A stretch of DNA of 64,000 bases from the IMG/VR virus record IMGVR_UViG_3300032241_002083, positions 1 to 64,000 of that record, one strand, 5' to 3'. Both the position numbers and the translations under genes were made by a program. This document shows, one piece after another, positions 34,336-41,073 of this stretch. Numbering within the stretch: position 1 is the stretch's first letter; every line of letters starts with the position of its first letter. The DNA comes from a virus. The notes beneath the pieces were generated by a model that saw only the letters and a program-made list of their open reading frames with translations, had not been told where the DNA came from and did not search any database.

Positions 34336-35885
34336 TAGTGTATAAACTTTTCTTTGGTCCTTGGAATTAGAGATGCTTCATCTGCTGTTTGTAAATTAAG
34401 AATGCATTTTAAAAGTCTTTCTAAACCAATTCCAAAGCCTCCATGTGGAGGCATACCATATTTAAATGGCATTAAATAGCTTTCAAAATTATCTGGATTT
34501 AATCCTTTACTTTTGATTGATTCGACTAATTGATTATAATTATTAATGCGCATTCCCCCACTTGTAATCTCTGTACCTTTGTATATTAAATCAAAACTTT
34601 CTGTTAGAAATTCTTTACCTTCATTTAAGATAGTTTCATTAGAAGGCATAGTATAAAATGGTTTTTCATTTAATGGATAGCCATATATAAAAACAAAATC
34701 AGAATTATATTTAGCCTTTGTATAATCACCAATCCATTTTTCAATCTCGGAATTAATACCATTACTATACATATGAGCATATAATCTAAATTCGCCAGAT
34801 TCTTCAAGAATTGAAAATAATTGATTATATGAAATTCGTGGAATATTTGGTAAAATAATTCCCGGAGTTGAATTAAAGTATAAATACTTATCGTTTTGTG
34901 GTTTAAAATCAATATTTAAATACTTCAATTCTTTCGAGCAATTTTCATAAATCCTATAAAAAATAAAATTTAAAATTTCTTCTTCAATATCCATTATATC
35001 AAAAACAGAATCAATAAATCCCATTTCTAAGTCAAGACCAATAAATTCAGAAAGATGTTTATTTGTATTAGAGCCTTCGGCACGATAAACTTTGCCTACT
35101 TCAAATACTCTTTCAAATACACCAACCATAGTTTGTTTATAAAATTGTGGTGATTGTGTTAGATACATTGGTGTTCCAAAATAGTCAACTGTAAACATAT
35201 CAGCACCGCCTTCTAACCCAGCAGCAGATATTTTTGTTGATTGTATTTCGGTAAATCCTTTCTTATTGAGAAAGTCTCTAAAAGAAGATATAACTTCGGC
35301 TTGTATTTTAAATATACATCTTTCTTTTTCTTTTCTCAAAGTTAAAGGCCGATACAAATTTAAAGTATTAAATGGTGGTATGTCTTCTTCTCTTGAAATT
35401 GGGAATGGTAAAACTTCAGATTCTGAAATTATATTTAAATTTTGTGCAAAAATTTCCAAAGAAAAATTATTAGATTGATTTGTTTCTTTGACTTCACCAA
35501 CTATTTCAACAACACTTTCAACTAACAAAGAACGACATAAATCTTTTGGAACTATAACTTGGCAATAACCAGACATATCCCTTAAAATAAGGAATGACAT
35601 TTTTTTAAGATCTCGCCATTGTGAAACCCAGCCTTTTATTAAGACTTTATCACCTATTTTTTGATTTAATTCAGAAATAAGTGTCCTTACTTTTGGATTA
35701 TCATCATTCCAAGGTTCCACGATAACTTCTTCTGGCTCATAATTTTTAGAATTAATTGTCCAGTATAAAGTTATTTTTTCGTTACCTATGTGATAAATTT
35801 CATGATATATATGTAAGGAATTACCAATTTCAATAGGTTTGAAATTTCTAGTTAATTCAAAATAATAATTGTCTGTAGTTGTCAT
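34335..35885 (-). CDS. aspS: Aspartyl-tRNA synthetase, archaeal/eukaryotic-type (class IIb)
   Basis: A 516-aa synthetase: an unusual 60-residue N-terminal extension, an OB-fold anticodon domain (residues about 72-155, 'VLIKGWVSQWRDLKKMSFLI'), then the class II core. Motif 1 is around 'FLNKKGFTEIQ', motif 2 'VYRAEGSNTNKHLSEF', and motif 3 'GMPPHGGFGIGLERL'; 'KPFYTMP' and 'GTEITSGGMR' favour AspRS over AsnRS. The compact core without a GAD insertion marks the archaeal type, whose members often charge both tRNA-Asp and tRNA-Asn. A host-independent AspRS in a phage is rare. Greatest uncertainty is Asp versus Asn specificity. Confidence 0.85.
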   Translation of the reverse strand: MTTTDNYYFELTRNFKPIEIGNSLHIYHEIYHIGNEKITLYWTINSKNYEPEEVIVEPWNDDNPKVRTLISELNQKIGDKVLIKGWVSQWRDLKKMSFLILRDMSGYCQVIVPKDLCRSLLVESVVEIVGEVKETNQSNNFSLEIFAQNLNIISESEVLPFPISREEDIPPFNTLNLYRPLTLRKEKERCIFKIQAEVISSFRDFLNKKGFTEIQSTKISAAGLEGGADMFTVDYFGTPMYLTQSPQFYKQTMVGVFERVFEVGKVYRAEGSNTNKHLSEFIGLDLEMGFIDSVFDIMDIEEEILNFIFYRIYENCSKELKYLNIDFKPQNDKYLYFNSTPGIILPNIPRISYNQLFSILEESGEFRLYAHMYSNGINSEIEKWIGDYTKAKYNSDFVFIYGYPLNEKPFYTMPSNETILNEGKEFLTESFDLIYKGTEITSGGMRINNYNQLVESIKSKGLNPDNFESYLMPFKYGMPPHGGFGIGLERLLKCILNLQTADEASLIPRTKEKFIH

Positions 35886-35894
35886 TGTTATTTT

Positions 35895-36365
35895 TTAAGC
35901 GGTAATATTTAATACCTCTAATTCAAGTTCGCCAGCAGGAGTATTGACTTTTACAACATCACCTATAACCTTACCAATTAAGGCTTGCGCAACTGGACTA
36001 TTAACGGATATTTTTCCTTCTTTAATATTCGTTTCTAAATGTGGAACTATTGTATAAGAAATTTCTTTATTTAATTTCTTATTTTTAAGATTAACCGTAG
36101 TTAATATTTGAACTGAATCAGTTTGAATAAATTCGTGGTTAATAACCACAGAATTAAGAAGTATTTCTTGTAATTTTTGTATTCTATCGTTTACAGAATC
36201 ATATTTTTCTTTGGCCGCATCATATTCAGCATTTTCAGAAAGATCACCTTTATCACGAGCTTCTGCAATATCTTCAATACATTCACGAACCTCAACAGTC
36301 TTTAAATGATTAATTTCGAAATGTAATTTCTCCATTCCTTCTTTTGTTAAAAATGTTTTAGACAT
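35895..36365 (-). CDS. greA: Transcription elongation factor GreA
   Basis: A 156-aa protein matching GreA end to end: an N-terminal coiled coil with the tip motif 'DKGDLSENAEYDAAKEKY' (the D-x-x-E acidic pair that inserts in the RNA-polymerase channel and stimulates transcript cleavage) and the C-terminal 'VNSPVAQALIGKVIGDVVKV' FKBP-like domain. It resembles Bacteroidetes GreA. A phage copy may help host RNA polymerase clear paused complexes on AT-rich phage DNA (inference). Nine bases separate it from aspS, so an operon is likely. Confidence 0.95.
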   Translation of the reverse strand: MSKTFLTKEGMEKLHFEINHLKTVEVRECIEDIAEARDKGDLSENAEYDAAKEKYDSVNDRIQKLQEILLNSVVINHEFIQTDSVQILTTVNLKNKKLNKEISYTIVPHLETNIKEGKISVNSPVAQALIGKVIGDVVKVNTPAGELELEVLNITA

Positions 36366-36368
36366 AAT

Positions 36369-36584
36369 TTAATTTTTATTTAATTCTAATGTTTCGCACC
36401 ATTTTTTTGCAGTTTCTATATCAGAAAAATACCATTTGTCTTTCTGATTATCATATATTCTTAAAAGAAATTTATTATCTCCTTTAGATTTAGATATGAT
36501 ATATTGTGTATTTTGCGAAACTCCAACCATTTGGAAGAAACTACCATATTCGCTATTACTTTTCCAATCTATTATTGTTTTCAT
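36369..36584 (-). CDS. Small hypothetical protein, 71 aa
   Basis: MKTIIDWKSNSEYG...; beta-rich small protein with tryptophans ('DKWYFSDIETAKKWCETL'), no family recognised. First gene of the greA-aspS block. Its upstream region carries TTATATAACA and one arm of a 20-bp inverted repeat, so it may be the regulated start of the operon. Confidence 0.6.
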   Translation of the reverse strand: MKTIIDWKSNSEYGSFFQMVGVSQNTQYIISKSKGDNKFLLRIYDNQKDKWYFSDIETAKKWCETLELNKN

Positions 36585-36591
36585 AGCATGT

Positions 36592-36652
36592 TATATAAGC
36601 ATTAACTTAAAAGTTGAGTTTTTGCTCAAAAATTTAAGTTAATGCTTATATA
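36592..36652. repeat. 20-bp perfect inverted repeat with inner hairpin
   Basis: The arm at 36592-36611 is the exact reverse complement of 36633-36652 (core TAAGCATTAACTTA). The 21-base spacer itself contains TTGAG...CTCAA. It lies between the promoter of the greA block and the end of the 36724 gene. The structure could be a terminator without a clear U-tail, a regulator-binding site, or an mRNA hairpin. Confidence 0.8.
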
Positions 36653-36723
36653 TATTGAAACTTGACGAAGATCGGCAACATCATGATATATATAATACTA
36701 CTATTAATATATACTATACATAG

Positions 36724-37032
36724 TTATTTTCTCAATGGTAAGTATTCTATTCTTTTGACTTCTGTTGGAAATACTTCTTCGTAATCTTGTCCAGAGAAGT
36801 CAGTTCCTTCATAAGAAGAGTAATAACCGTCAAGTCTTATATAGACATCGTGATCGACAAAATGTTTTACTGTATACCATTCGGAACCCTGATCTTCACC
36901 GCCGTATGAGTCTACTTCTTTAACTTTACCAAGTCCGAGACCTTCAAAGTCGATATCATCGTAACCGAAATCTTGTATTTTGCAATTTTCATTAAGAATT
37001 TCTTTAATCTGTTCGAATGTTAATTTTTCCAT
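36724..37032 (-). CDS. Hypothetical protein, tandem paralogue A
   Basis: A 102-aa acidic protein with 'EVDSYGGEDQGSEWYTVKHF', 'DHDVYIRLDGYYSSYEG', 'FPTEVKRIEYLPL'. The same blocks occur in the next gene upstream, so the pair is a tandem duplication. The family is seen as small proteins in bacteria and phages without assigned function. Its conserved aromatic/acidic 'GGEDQG' segment could be a ligand site. Transcribed with paralogue B. Confidence 0.7.
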   Translation of the reverse strand: MEKLTFEQIKEILNENCKIQDFGYDDIDFEGLGLGKVKEVDSYGGEDQGSEWYTVKHFVDHDVYIRLDGYYSSYEGTDFSGQDYEEVFPTEVKRIEYLPLRK

Positions 37033-37061
37033 TTTTATTTGTTTTTAATTATATAATTTAA

Positions 37062-37388
37062 TTATTGTATAATAGGTAAGTATTCTATTTTTTTTACTTC
37101 TGTTGGATATACTTGAAGAAATTTAGAACCTTCAAAATCAATGCCATCATAAGAAGTGTAATAAGCATCTATTCTTATATAAACATCATGATCTGTAAAA
37201 TTCCACACAACATACCAGTCTGTTCCTTGATCTTCACCACCGTAGGAATCTACTTTTTTACAAGGACCAAGTTCATCAATAGTCCAATTATTTTTATACC
37301 CACCGCCAAAATAGCCACGAGCAAAATCTTCAACAGATATATTTAGTTGCTTTAATTTTTCTATAATTTGATTAAATGTCAATTGCAT
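37062..37388 (-). CDS. Hypothetical protein, tandem paralogue B
   Basis: A 108-aa protein sharing 'KVDSYGGEDQGTDWYVVWNF', 'DHDVYIRIDAYYTSYDG' and 'YPTEVKKIEYLPI' with the 36724 product, roughly half the residues identical by eye. It has a longer Gly-rich N-terminal part ('GYFGGGYKNNW'). Its start overlaps the end of the 37372 gene by 17 bases, so the three genes form one operon from the host-type promoter at 38175-38205. Confidence 0.7.
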   Translation of the reverse strand: MQLTFNQIIEKLKQLNISVEDFARGYFGGGYKNNWTIDELGPCKKVDSYGGEDQGTDWYVVWNFTDHDVYIRIDAYYTSYDGIDFEGSKFLQVYPTEVKKIEYLPIIQ

Positions 37389-38157
37389 TTTTTAGTTTTT
37401 TGTCTGTTTTTTTATGCCATTTATCGTCATGTTTCATATGTTCCTGAATTATTTCTACATAATTGATAGGACATTTTTGTATGATTCTATAATTTTCGAT
37501 TATAAAAAGTGCTTGCCACATAGGAGCATGATTCATGATGAATTTTTTTAGCATCCAATTATATGCAACACGATAATCACGATTAAAAAGTCTTTCAAAT
37601 GCCATTACATAAACTTCTTCTCTGGTTAAAGAGATTTTTTCTTCAAAAGAAAGTTTATTAAACTTTTCCTCACTAACATCAACATCAGCTCCATCTTTTA
37701 AGACTTTAAAATAAGTTGGAGTTGGAGTTATATAAGTATGTAAGACATCATGATCGTATTTAGTTAACGCATTATCAAAAAAATCATCACCAGTCATAGA
37801 TAAATCAGAGCGATGATTTTTACCATGTATTTGATTCCAATAATCATATAATTCATAAAATAATGGTTTTATTAATTTGGCTCCATGCTCTTTTAAAAAT
37901 ACAATGTCGAACATATGTTTTGACCAAAAAATATCCCAAAATATATGACTTACTTTTAAGGTAAAAAGAACGTCAGCATTAATACCATTTTTTGAAATGT
38001 AGTTATATAATGGTTGATTAACATGATATTCTTCTATTAAACCTTCTTGTCTTAAAGTAGGTTGTTTGGTTTGAACCAAGTAATCAAAATCTTTTGGTTC
38101 TCTTGAAAAGTCCGGGAAAATATTTTTGATTGCTTGACTACCTATTAAGTATTTCAT
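37372..38157 (-). CDS. Predicted nucleotidyltransferase-fold protein
   Basis: A 261-aa protein starting MKYLIGSQAIKNIFPDFS with 'REPKDFDYLVQ' just after: G-S-Q-A followed by an acidic D-x-D-like pair is the signature of the DNA-polymerase-beta nucleotidyltransferase fold. This phage family of unknown substrate often begins in exactly this way. The MKYL start here is the first strand of the enzyme, not the leader seen elsewhere. A host-type promoter lies 18 bases upstream, indicating early expression. Confidence 0.65.
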   Translation of the reverse strand: MKYLIGSQAIKNIFPDFSREPKDFDYLVQTKQPTLRQEGLIEEYHVNQPLYNYISKNGINADVLFTLKVSHIFWDIFWSKHMFDIVFLKEHGAKLIKPLFYELYDYWNQIHGKNHRSDLSMTGDDFFDNALTKYDHDVLHTYITPTPTYFKVLKDGADVDVSEEKFNKLSFEEKISLTREEVYVMAFERLFNRDYRVAYNWMLKKFIMNHAPMWQALFIIENYRIIQKCPINYVEIIQEHMKHDDKWHKKTDKKLKNAIDI

Positions 38158-38174
38158 ATTTGAATATTATAAAG

Positions 38175-38205
38175 CAAAGATACGAAGAAATTTTTAAAAA
38201 GCAAA
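38175..38205 (-). promoter_or_regulatory. Bacteroidetes-type promoter TTTG-N19-TATCTTTG (minus strand)
   Basis: On the minus strand TTTG (38205-38202) and TATCTTTG (38182-38175) are 19 bases apart, and the ATG of the 38157 gene follows 17 bases on. Both elements match the host consensus. Confidence 0.8.
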
Positions 38206-38330
38206 AATTTTGTTAAAATTATTGTATATTATAAGTTTTAATAAAAAAAGAAAAATTACGAGAATTTATTTTTATTTTTACTGTTTTATTTAATATCACA
38301 AATTATATATTAAATAACCAGTTTCGACAT

Positions 38331-38906
38331 CTAAACTTTATAAGTTTTTTTAAATACATCTTCTATTGCTTCTTCTCCTTCTTTCGTTAGTTTTCTTGTT
38401 CCTATTCCGGCAAAATTTTTTGATTGAATGATTGGTATTTCTTTCATTTCGATAAATTTATCTATTATATAAGACCATTTAAACCATTTATTTTTTATCA
38501 AGTCATAAACATAGACAGTTTTCGTATTCTGTATGGACATAGCAACTGCCCAACCAGTGCCACCAGAAACTATTCCATTAGAATAGGATTTTATTATACC
38601 AATAGCAAAGATTTCTTCTGAATATTTAACTTGTGCCCAATTACGAGCCAATAAATTCATATGCTTAACTATATTTTTTCGTCCTAAAACTTTATTGGCT
38701 TTTTTAATTTTTTCAATACCTTCTTCAAAATCTTCTTTTGATACTTCAATTTTATTAGAAGATTTATGATATTTTGTTTTATATGACCAAGCTTTTACTT
38801 TTAAGCCATATAAAGTTGAAAACATTTCCCATATAGTATCAGCACCTTCGGCTCCGCCACTATGACAAGTAGTTTCTTCTGGTTTATAACTAAATACTTT
38901 ACACAT
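38331..38906 (-). CDS. SLOG/Rossmann-type nucleotide-binding protein
   Basis: A 191-aa protein with 'TCHSGGAEGADTIWEMFS' near the N-terminus, 'GGTGWAVAMSIQNTKTVYVYD' in the middle and 'FAGIGTRKL' near the end. These are the SGGA-x-GAD, GGTG and G-x-G-x-R elements of the YspA/DprA-like SLOG superfamily, which bind nucleotides, including ADP-ribose derivatives. I start at 38906, where ATG overlaps the previous stop (TAATG); an in-frame ATG ten codons upstream would overlap that gene. The second ('GIGTR') motif after 'SGGAEGAD' suggests a circularly arranged fold as in T4-like relatives. Confidence 0.75.
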   Translation of the reverse strand: MCKVFSYKPEETTCHSGGAEGADTIWEMFSTLYGLKVKAWSYKTKYHKSSNKIEVSKEDFEEGIEKIKKANKVLGRKNIVKHMNLLARNWAQVKYSEEIFAIGIIKSYSNGIVSGGTGWAVAMSIQNTKTVYVYDLIKNKWFKWSYIIDKFIEMKEIPIIQSKNFAGIGTRKLTKEGEEAIEDVFKKTYKV

Positions 38907-39097
38907 TAGAAATGATTTAAAATTTCGGTTAAACAATCTTTACAAATTATAGCCACATCATCGCAAACTAGACTTATTGATGCACATTTTTTCATCTCAT
39001 CACAACCATCACATAATCTTGATTCTTCTGGAATAAAGATTAAAGAAACTTTTTTAATTTCTTTACCATTTTTAATTATCTTAGCGTCTGTAATCAT
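38906..39097 (-). CDS. Small zinc-finger protein, 63 aa
   Basis: Contains six Cys arranged 'CDGCDEMKKC' and 'CDD...ICKDC', a likely treble-clef or zinc-ribbon site in a small basic protein. No larger family recognised. Couples to the SLOG gene by TAATG and follows the phosphoesterase by two bases, so all three are one operon. Confidence 0.7.
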   Translation of the reverse strand: MITDAKIIKNGKEIKKVSLIFIPEESRLCDGCDEMKKCASISLVCDDVAIICKDCLTEILNHF

Positions 39098-39099
39098 AT

Positions 39100-39687
39100 C
39101 TATTGTGGATTTTTAACTACATGATGATCCAATTCAGAAATTTCTTTTTTAGACATTATATCTATAATTTCTGTGATTGAAAAAGGACGATACTTACCAA
39201 GTAATCTATAAGCCGTATCTATACCAACATCAATAGATTTTCCAAAATCTGGTATAGAATCGTGACTATGACCGTATAGATGGATAGTTCCGTGATGAGA
39301 ACTAGGCCATACTCTATGAGAATAATGAGATAAGAAGAAATTTTGCCCATTTATAGTAAAGAAATCAACATCTTTACAAGATGTGAATAACTTTTGGTAT
39401 TCTTCGTTAAATCTTATTTCGTCATCATGATTTCCATAGAAAAAATTAATGTTTTGGCAATTAATTTTCCATCTTAATTCTGGTATTTTTGTTGGATCAC
39501 CAAAAGCAAAATCGCCTAGAAAATTGAGTGTATCATCATATTTTACATACTCATTTATATTATTTATGATAGTATCATTCATTTCAGGTATAGAGTTAAA
39601 ATCTCTATAACCTGATTTCCAACGGGATATTTTTGGACCTGTAATATTGCGATGGTTGAAATGCGTGTCTGAAGTAAAGTATATCAT
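39100..39687 (-). CDS. Calcineurin-like metallophosphoesterase
   Basis: A 195-aa enzyme with all five metallophosphoesterase motifs: 'YFTSDTHFNH' (D-x-H), 'FLGDFAFGD' (G-D), 'FFYGNHDDE' (G-N-H-D), 'FLSHYSHRV' (H) and 'LYGHSHD' (G-H-x-H). It is a small YfcE-like phosphodiesterase, far too short to be the gp47/Mre11 partner of the gp46-like gene at 52977. Probable substrate is a nucleotide or cyclic nucleotide. First gene of the phosphoesterase/zinc-finger/SLOG operon. Confidence 0.92.
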   Translation of the reverse strand: MIYFTSDTHFNHRNITGPKISRWKSGYRDFNSIPEMNDTIINNINEYVKYDDTLNFLGDFAFGDPTKIPELRWKINCQNINFFYGNHDDEIRFNEEYQKLFTSCKDVDFFTINGQNFFLSHYSHRVWPSSHHGTIHLYGHSHDSIPDFGKSIDVGIDTAYRLLGKYRPFSITEIIDIMSKKEISELDHHVVKNPQ

Positions 39688-39782
39688 TGTGTTTCTCTGA
39701 TGTTAAACAATTTTAACAAAAATACAAAGTTTTTTACTGACAGACAAATATGTTTTTAATATATAAAATAAAAATAAATATT

Positions 39783-40862
39783 ATGAAATGGACAGAACAG
39801 GAAATAAATTACCTTAAAGAAAATTACAAAAATGGCGATAAAGAAGAGATATTAAATAATTTAGACTCAAAGAATTGGAAATCTGTTAAATATATTGCTA
39901 AAAAATATAACTTAACAAGAGAAAGAAAAAATGATAATTGGAGCGAATGTGAAATAAAATATTTATCAGAAAATTATCAAAATGAAATAAAGGAAAAATT
40001 AGTAAAAAATTTACCTAAAAGAAATTGGACTTCTATTAAATTAATGGCTGGAAAATTGAATTTATATAGAACTAATGATTTTTATAGAAAATCTGACATG
40101 TATAGATTGATGGAAGATACAAACGAATCTTTTTACTGGATGGGATTTTTATCTGCTGATGGGCATTTTAATCAAAAAGATAAAAGAATTAATATTAATT
40201 TATCAGTAAAAGATAAAAAACATTTAATTAGGTTTTCTAATTTTGTTAATAATGTCAAGGTAATTATATCTGAAAATATTTGTTCTACATCTTTGCAAAA
40301 TATAGATGTGTTTGCTGAGTTATGTAAAAAGTTTGATTTAAAACACGACAAAACATATTTTCCACCTAATTTTGATGTTATAAACAAAGATAAAGAATTA
40401 TTCTTCTCTTATATAGTTGGATTTATAGACGGCGATGGTTACATAAATAAACTATACAAAAGAGAAGATTGCAATCTAGGAATACATTTACATAGTTCTT
40501 GGTTAAAGAATTTGATTTATATAGAAAATTTTCTATATAAATATTTCAATATTAGTAAAAATAAATTATCTTCTAAAATAGGCAATGATGGTTATGCTAG
40601 AATGACTATATCCGATAGTTCAATTTTGAGTAAAATAAAGAAAGAGGTCATAAGATTAGAATTACCTGTTTTAAACAGAAAATGGAATATAATAAATGAA
40701 AACCATATTTCTAGATATGAAGTTTCAAAAATTAACAAAGAAAGAGTAATTAAACTTTATTTAGAAGGACTAAATGGTGTAGAAATAATTAAACAAACTA
40801 AATTAAAAAAAGGAGTTGTATATTCATATATTAGAGATATAAAAAAAGAGGCTACAGCATAG
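39783..40862 (+). CDS. LAGLIDADG-type homing endonuclease
   Basis: A 359-aa protein. Residues 1-95 hold two W-x3-E-x2-Y-L-x-E-N-Y units (helix-turn-helix, SANT-like DNA-binding). Two LAGLIDADG helices follow: 'YWMGFLSADGHF' near residue 121 and 'SYIVGFIDGDGYI' near 208, each with its catalytic acid. A C-terminal helix-turn-helix ('RVIKLYLEGLNGVEIIKQ') completes it. Such free-standing enzymes spread by cutting alleles that lack them. The start at 39783 follows a TTTTAATATATAA box; the upstream ATG at 39750 lies before that box. Terminates in a strong hairpin. Confidence 0.88.
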   Translation: MKWTEQEINYLKENYKNGDKEEILNNLDSKNWKSVKYIAKKYNLTRERKNDNWSECEIKYLSENYQNEIKEKLVKNLPKRNWTSIKLMAGKLNLYRTNDFYRKSDMYRLMEDTNESFYWMGFLSADGHFNQKDKRININLSVKDKKHLIRFSNFVNNVKVIISENICSTSLQNIDVFAELCKKFDLKHDKTYFPPNFDVINKDKELFFSYIVGFIDGDGYINKLYKREDCNLGIHLHSSWLKNLIYIENFLYKYFNISKNKLSSKIGNDGYARMTISDSSILSKIKKEVIRLELPVLNRKWNIINENHISRYEVSKINKERVIKLYLEGLNGVEIIKQTKLKKGVVYSYIRDIKKEATA

Positions 40863-40872
40863 CCTCTTTTTT
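40842..40872. terminator. Bidirectional terminator overlapping the endonuclease stop codon
   Basis: A 12-bp stem AAAAAAGAGGCT/AGCCTCTTTTTT with a 7-base loop containing the stop codon region. It ends both the plus-strand endonuclease and the minus-strand tRNA-like RNA. Confidence 0.85.
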
Positions 40873-40877
40873 ATAAA

Positions 40878-41069
40878 AACGGTGGCAGGACTTGACCTGC
40901 ATGATGTGAGTTTAATTTCTCTTTTGTTTTTTTGAAGGAACATCCTTACGAATTCAACCCTGAATTGTTACACGGTAATTTTTATTTTACGTCTACAGGA
41001 TTTGTAACTTAGTTACTGACAACACATCTATAAGAGCTTCACTTTAGCGTCTAATTCCGCCACACCGTT
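40878..41069 (-). ncRNA. tRNA-like structured RNA, 192 nt, with long insertion
   Basis: On the minus strand the ends AACGGTG and CACCGTT form a perfect 7-bp acceptor stem. After TG comes a 3-bp D-arm (GCG-loop-CGC) whose wording resembles tRNA-Leu but lacks the G18-G19 of the D-loop. The 3' end is a T-arm, GCAGG/CCTGC with TCAAGT, a loop one base short. An anticodon-like arm (TAAAG, 7-nt loop, CTT-A-TA with one bulge) follows the D-arm. A GATGTG/CACATC stem then closes an insertion of about 110 nt holding hairpins GTAAC-TAA-GTTAC, AATTCA-GGGT-TGAATT and AAGGA-TGT-TCCTT. CCA is not encoded. It is not a normal tRNA; an intron, tmRNA-like RNA or decayed tRNA are alternatives. Confidence 0.6.
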
Positions 41070-41073
41070 TAAC

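Noticed and set aside
37372-38157. MKYLIGSQAIK start counted as another packaging leader
   Set aside because: Here the residues are the first strand and G-S motif of a nucleotidyltransferase fold, lack an L-F-E-like site, and the gene has a host-type promoter instead of AATATATA-N4.
39100-39687. Phosphoesterase as the gp47/Mre11 partner of the gp46-like ATPase
   Set aside because: At 195 residues it is much shorter than gp47/SbcD and is wired into a different operon on the other strand.
40900-41030. Group I intron inside a tRNA gene
   Set aside because: At about 110-130 nt the insertion is too short for the conserved core, and I could not find the P3/P7-type pairings. Kept only as an alternative.
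40878-41069. Normal tRNA-Leu or tmRNA
   Set aside because: D-loop GG is missing, T-loop is short and the insertion is too long for a variable arm; no plausible tag-peptide frame ending in hydrophobic residues was found for tmRNA.
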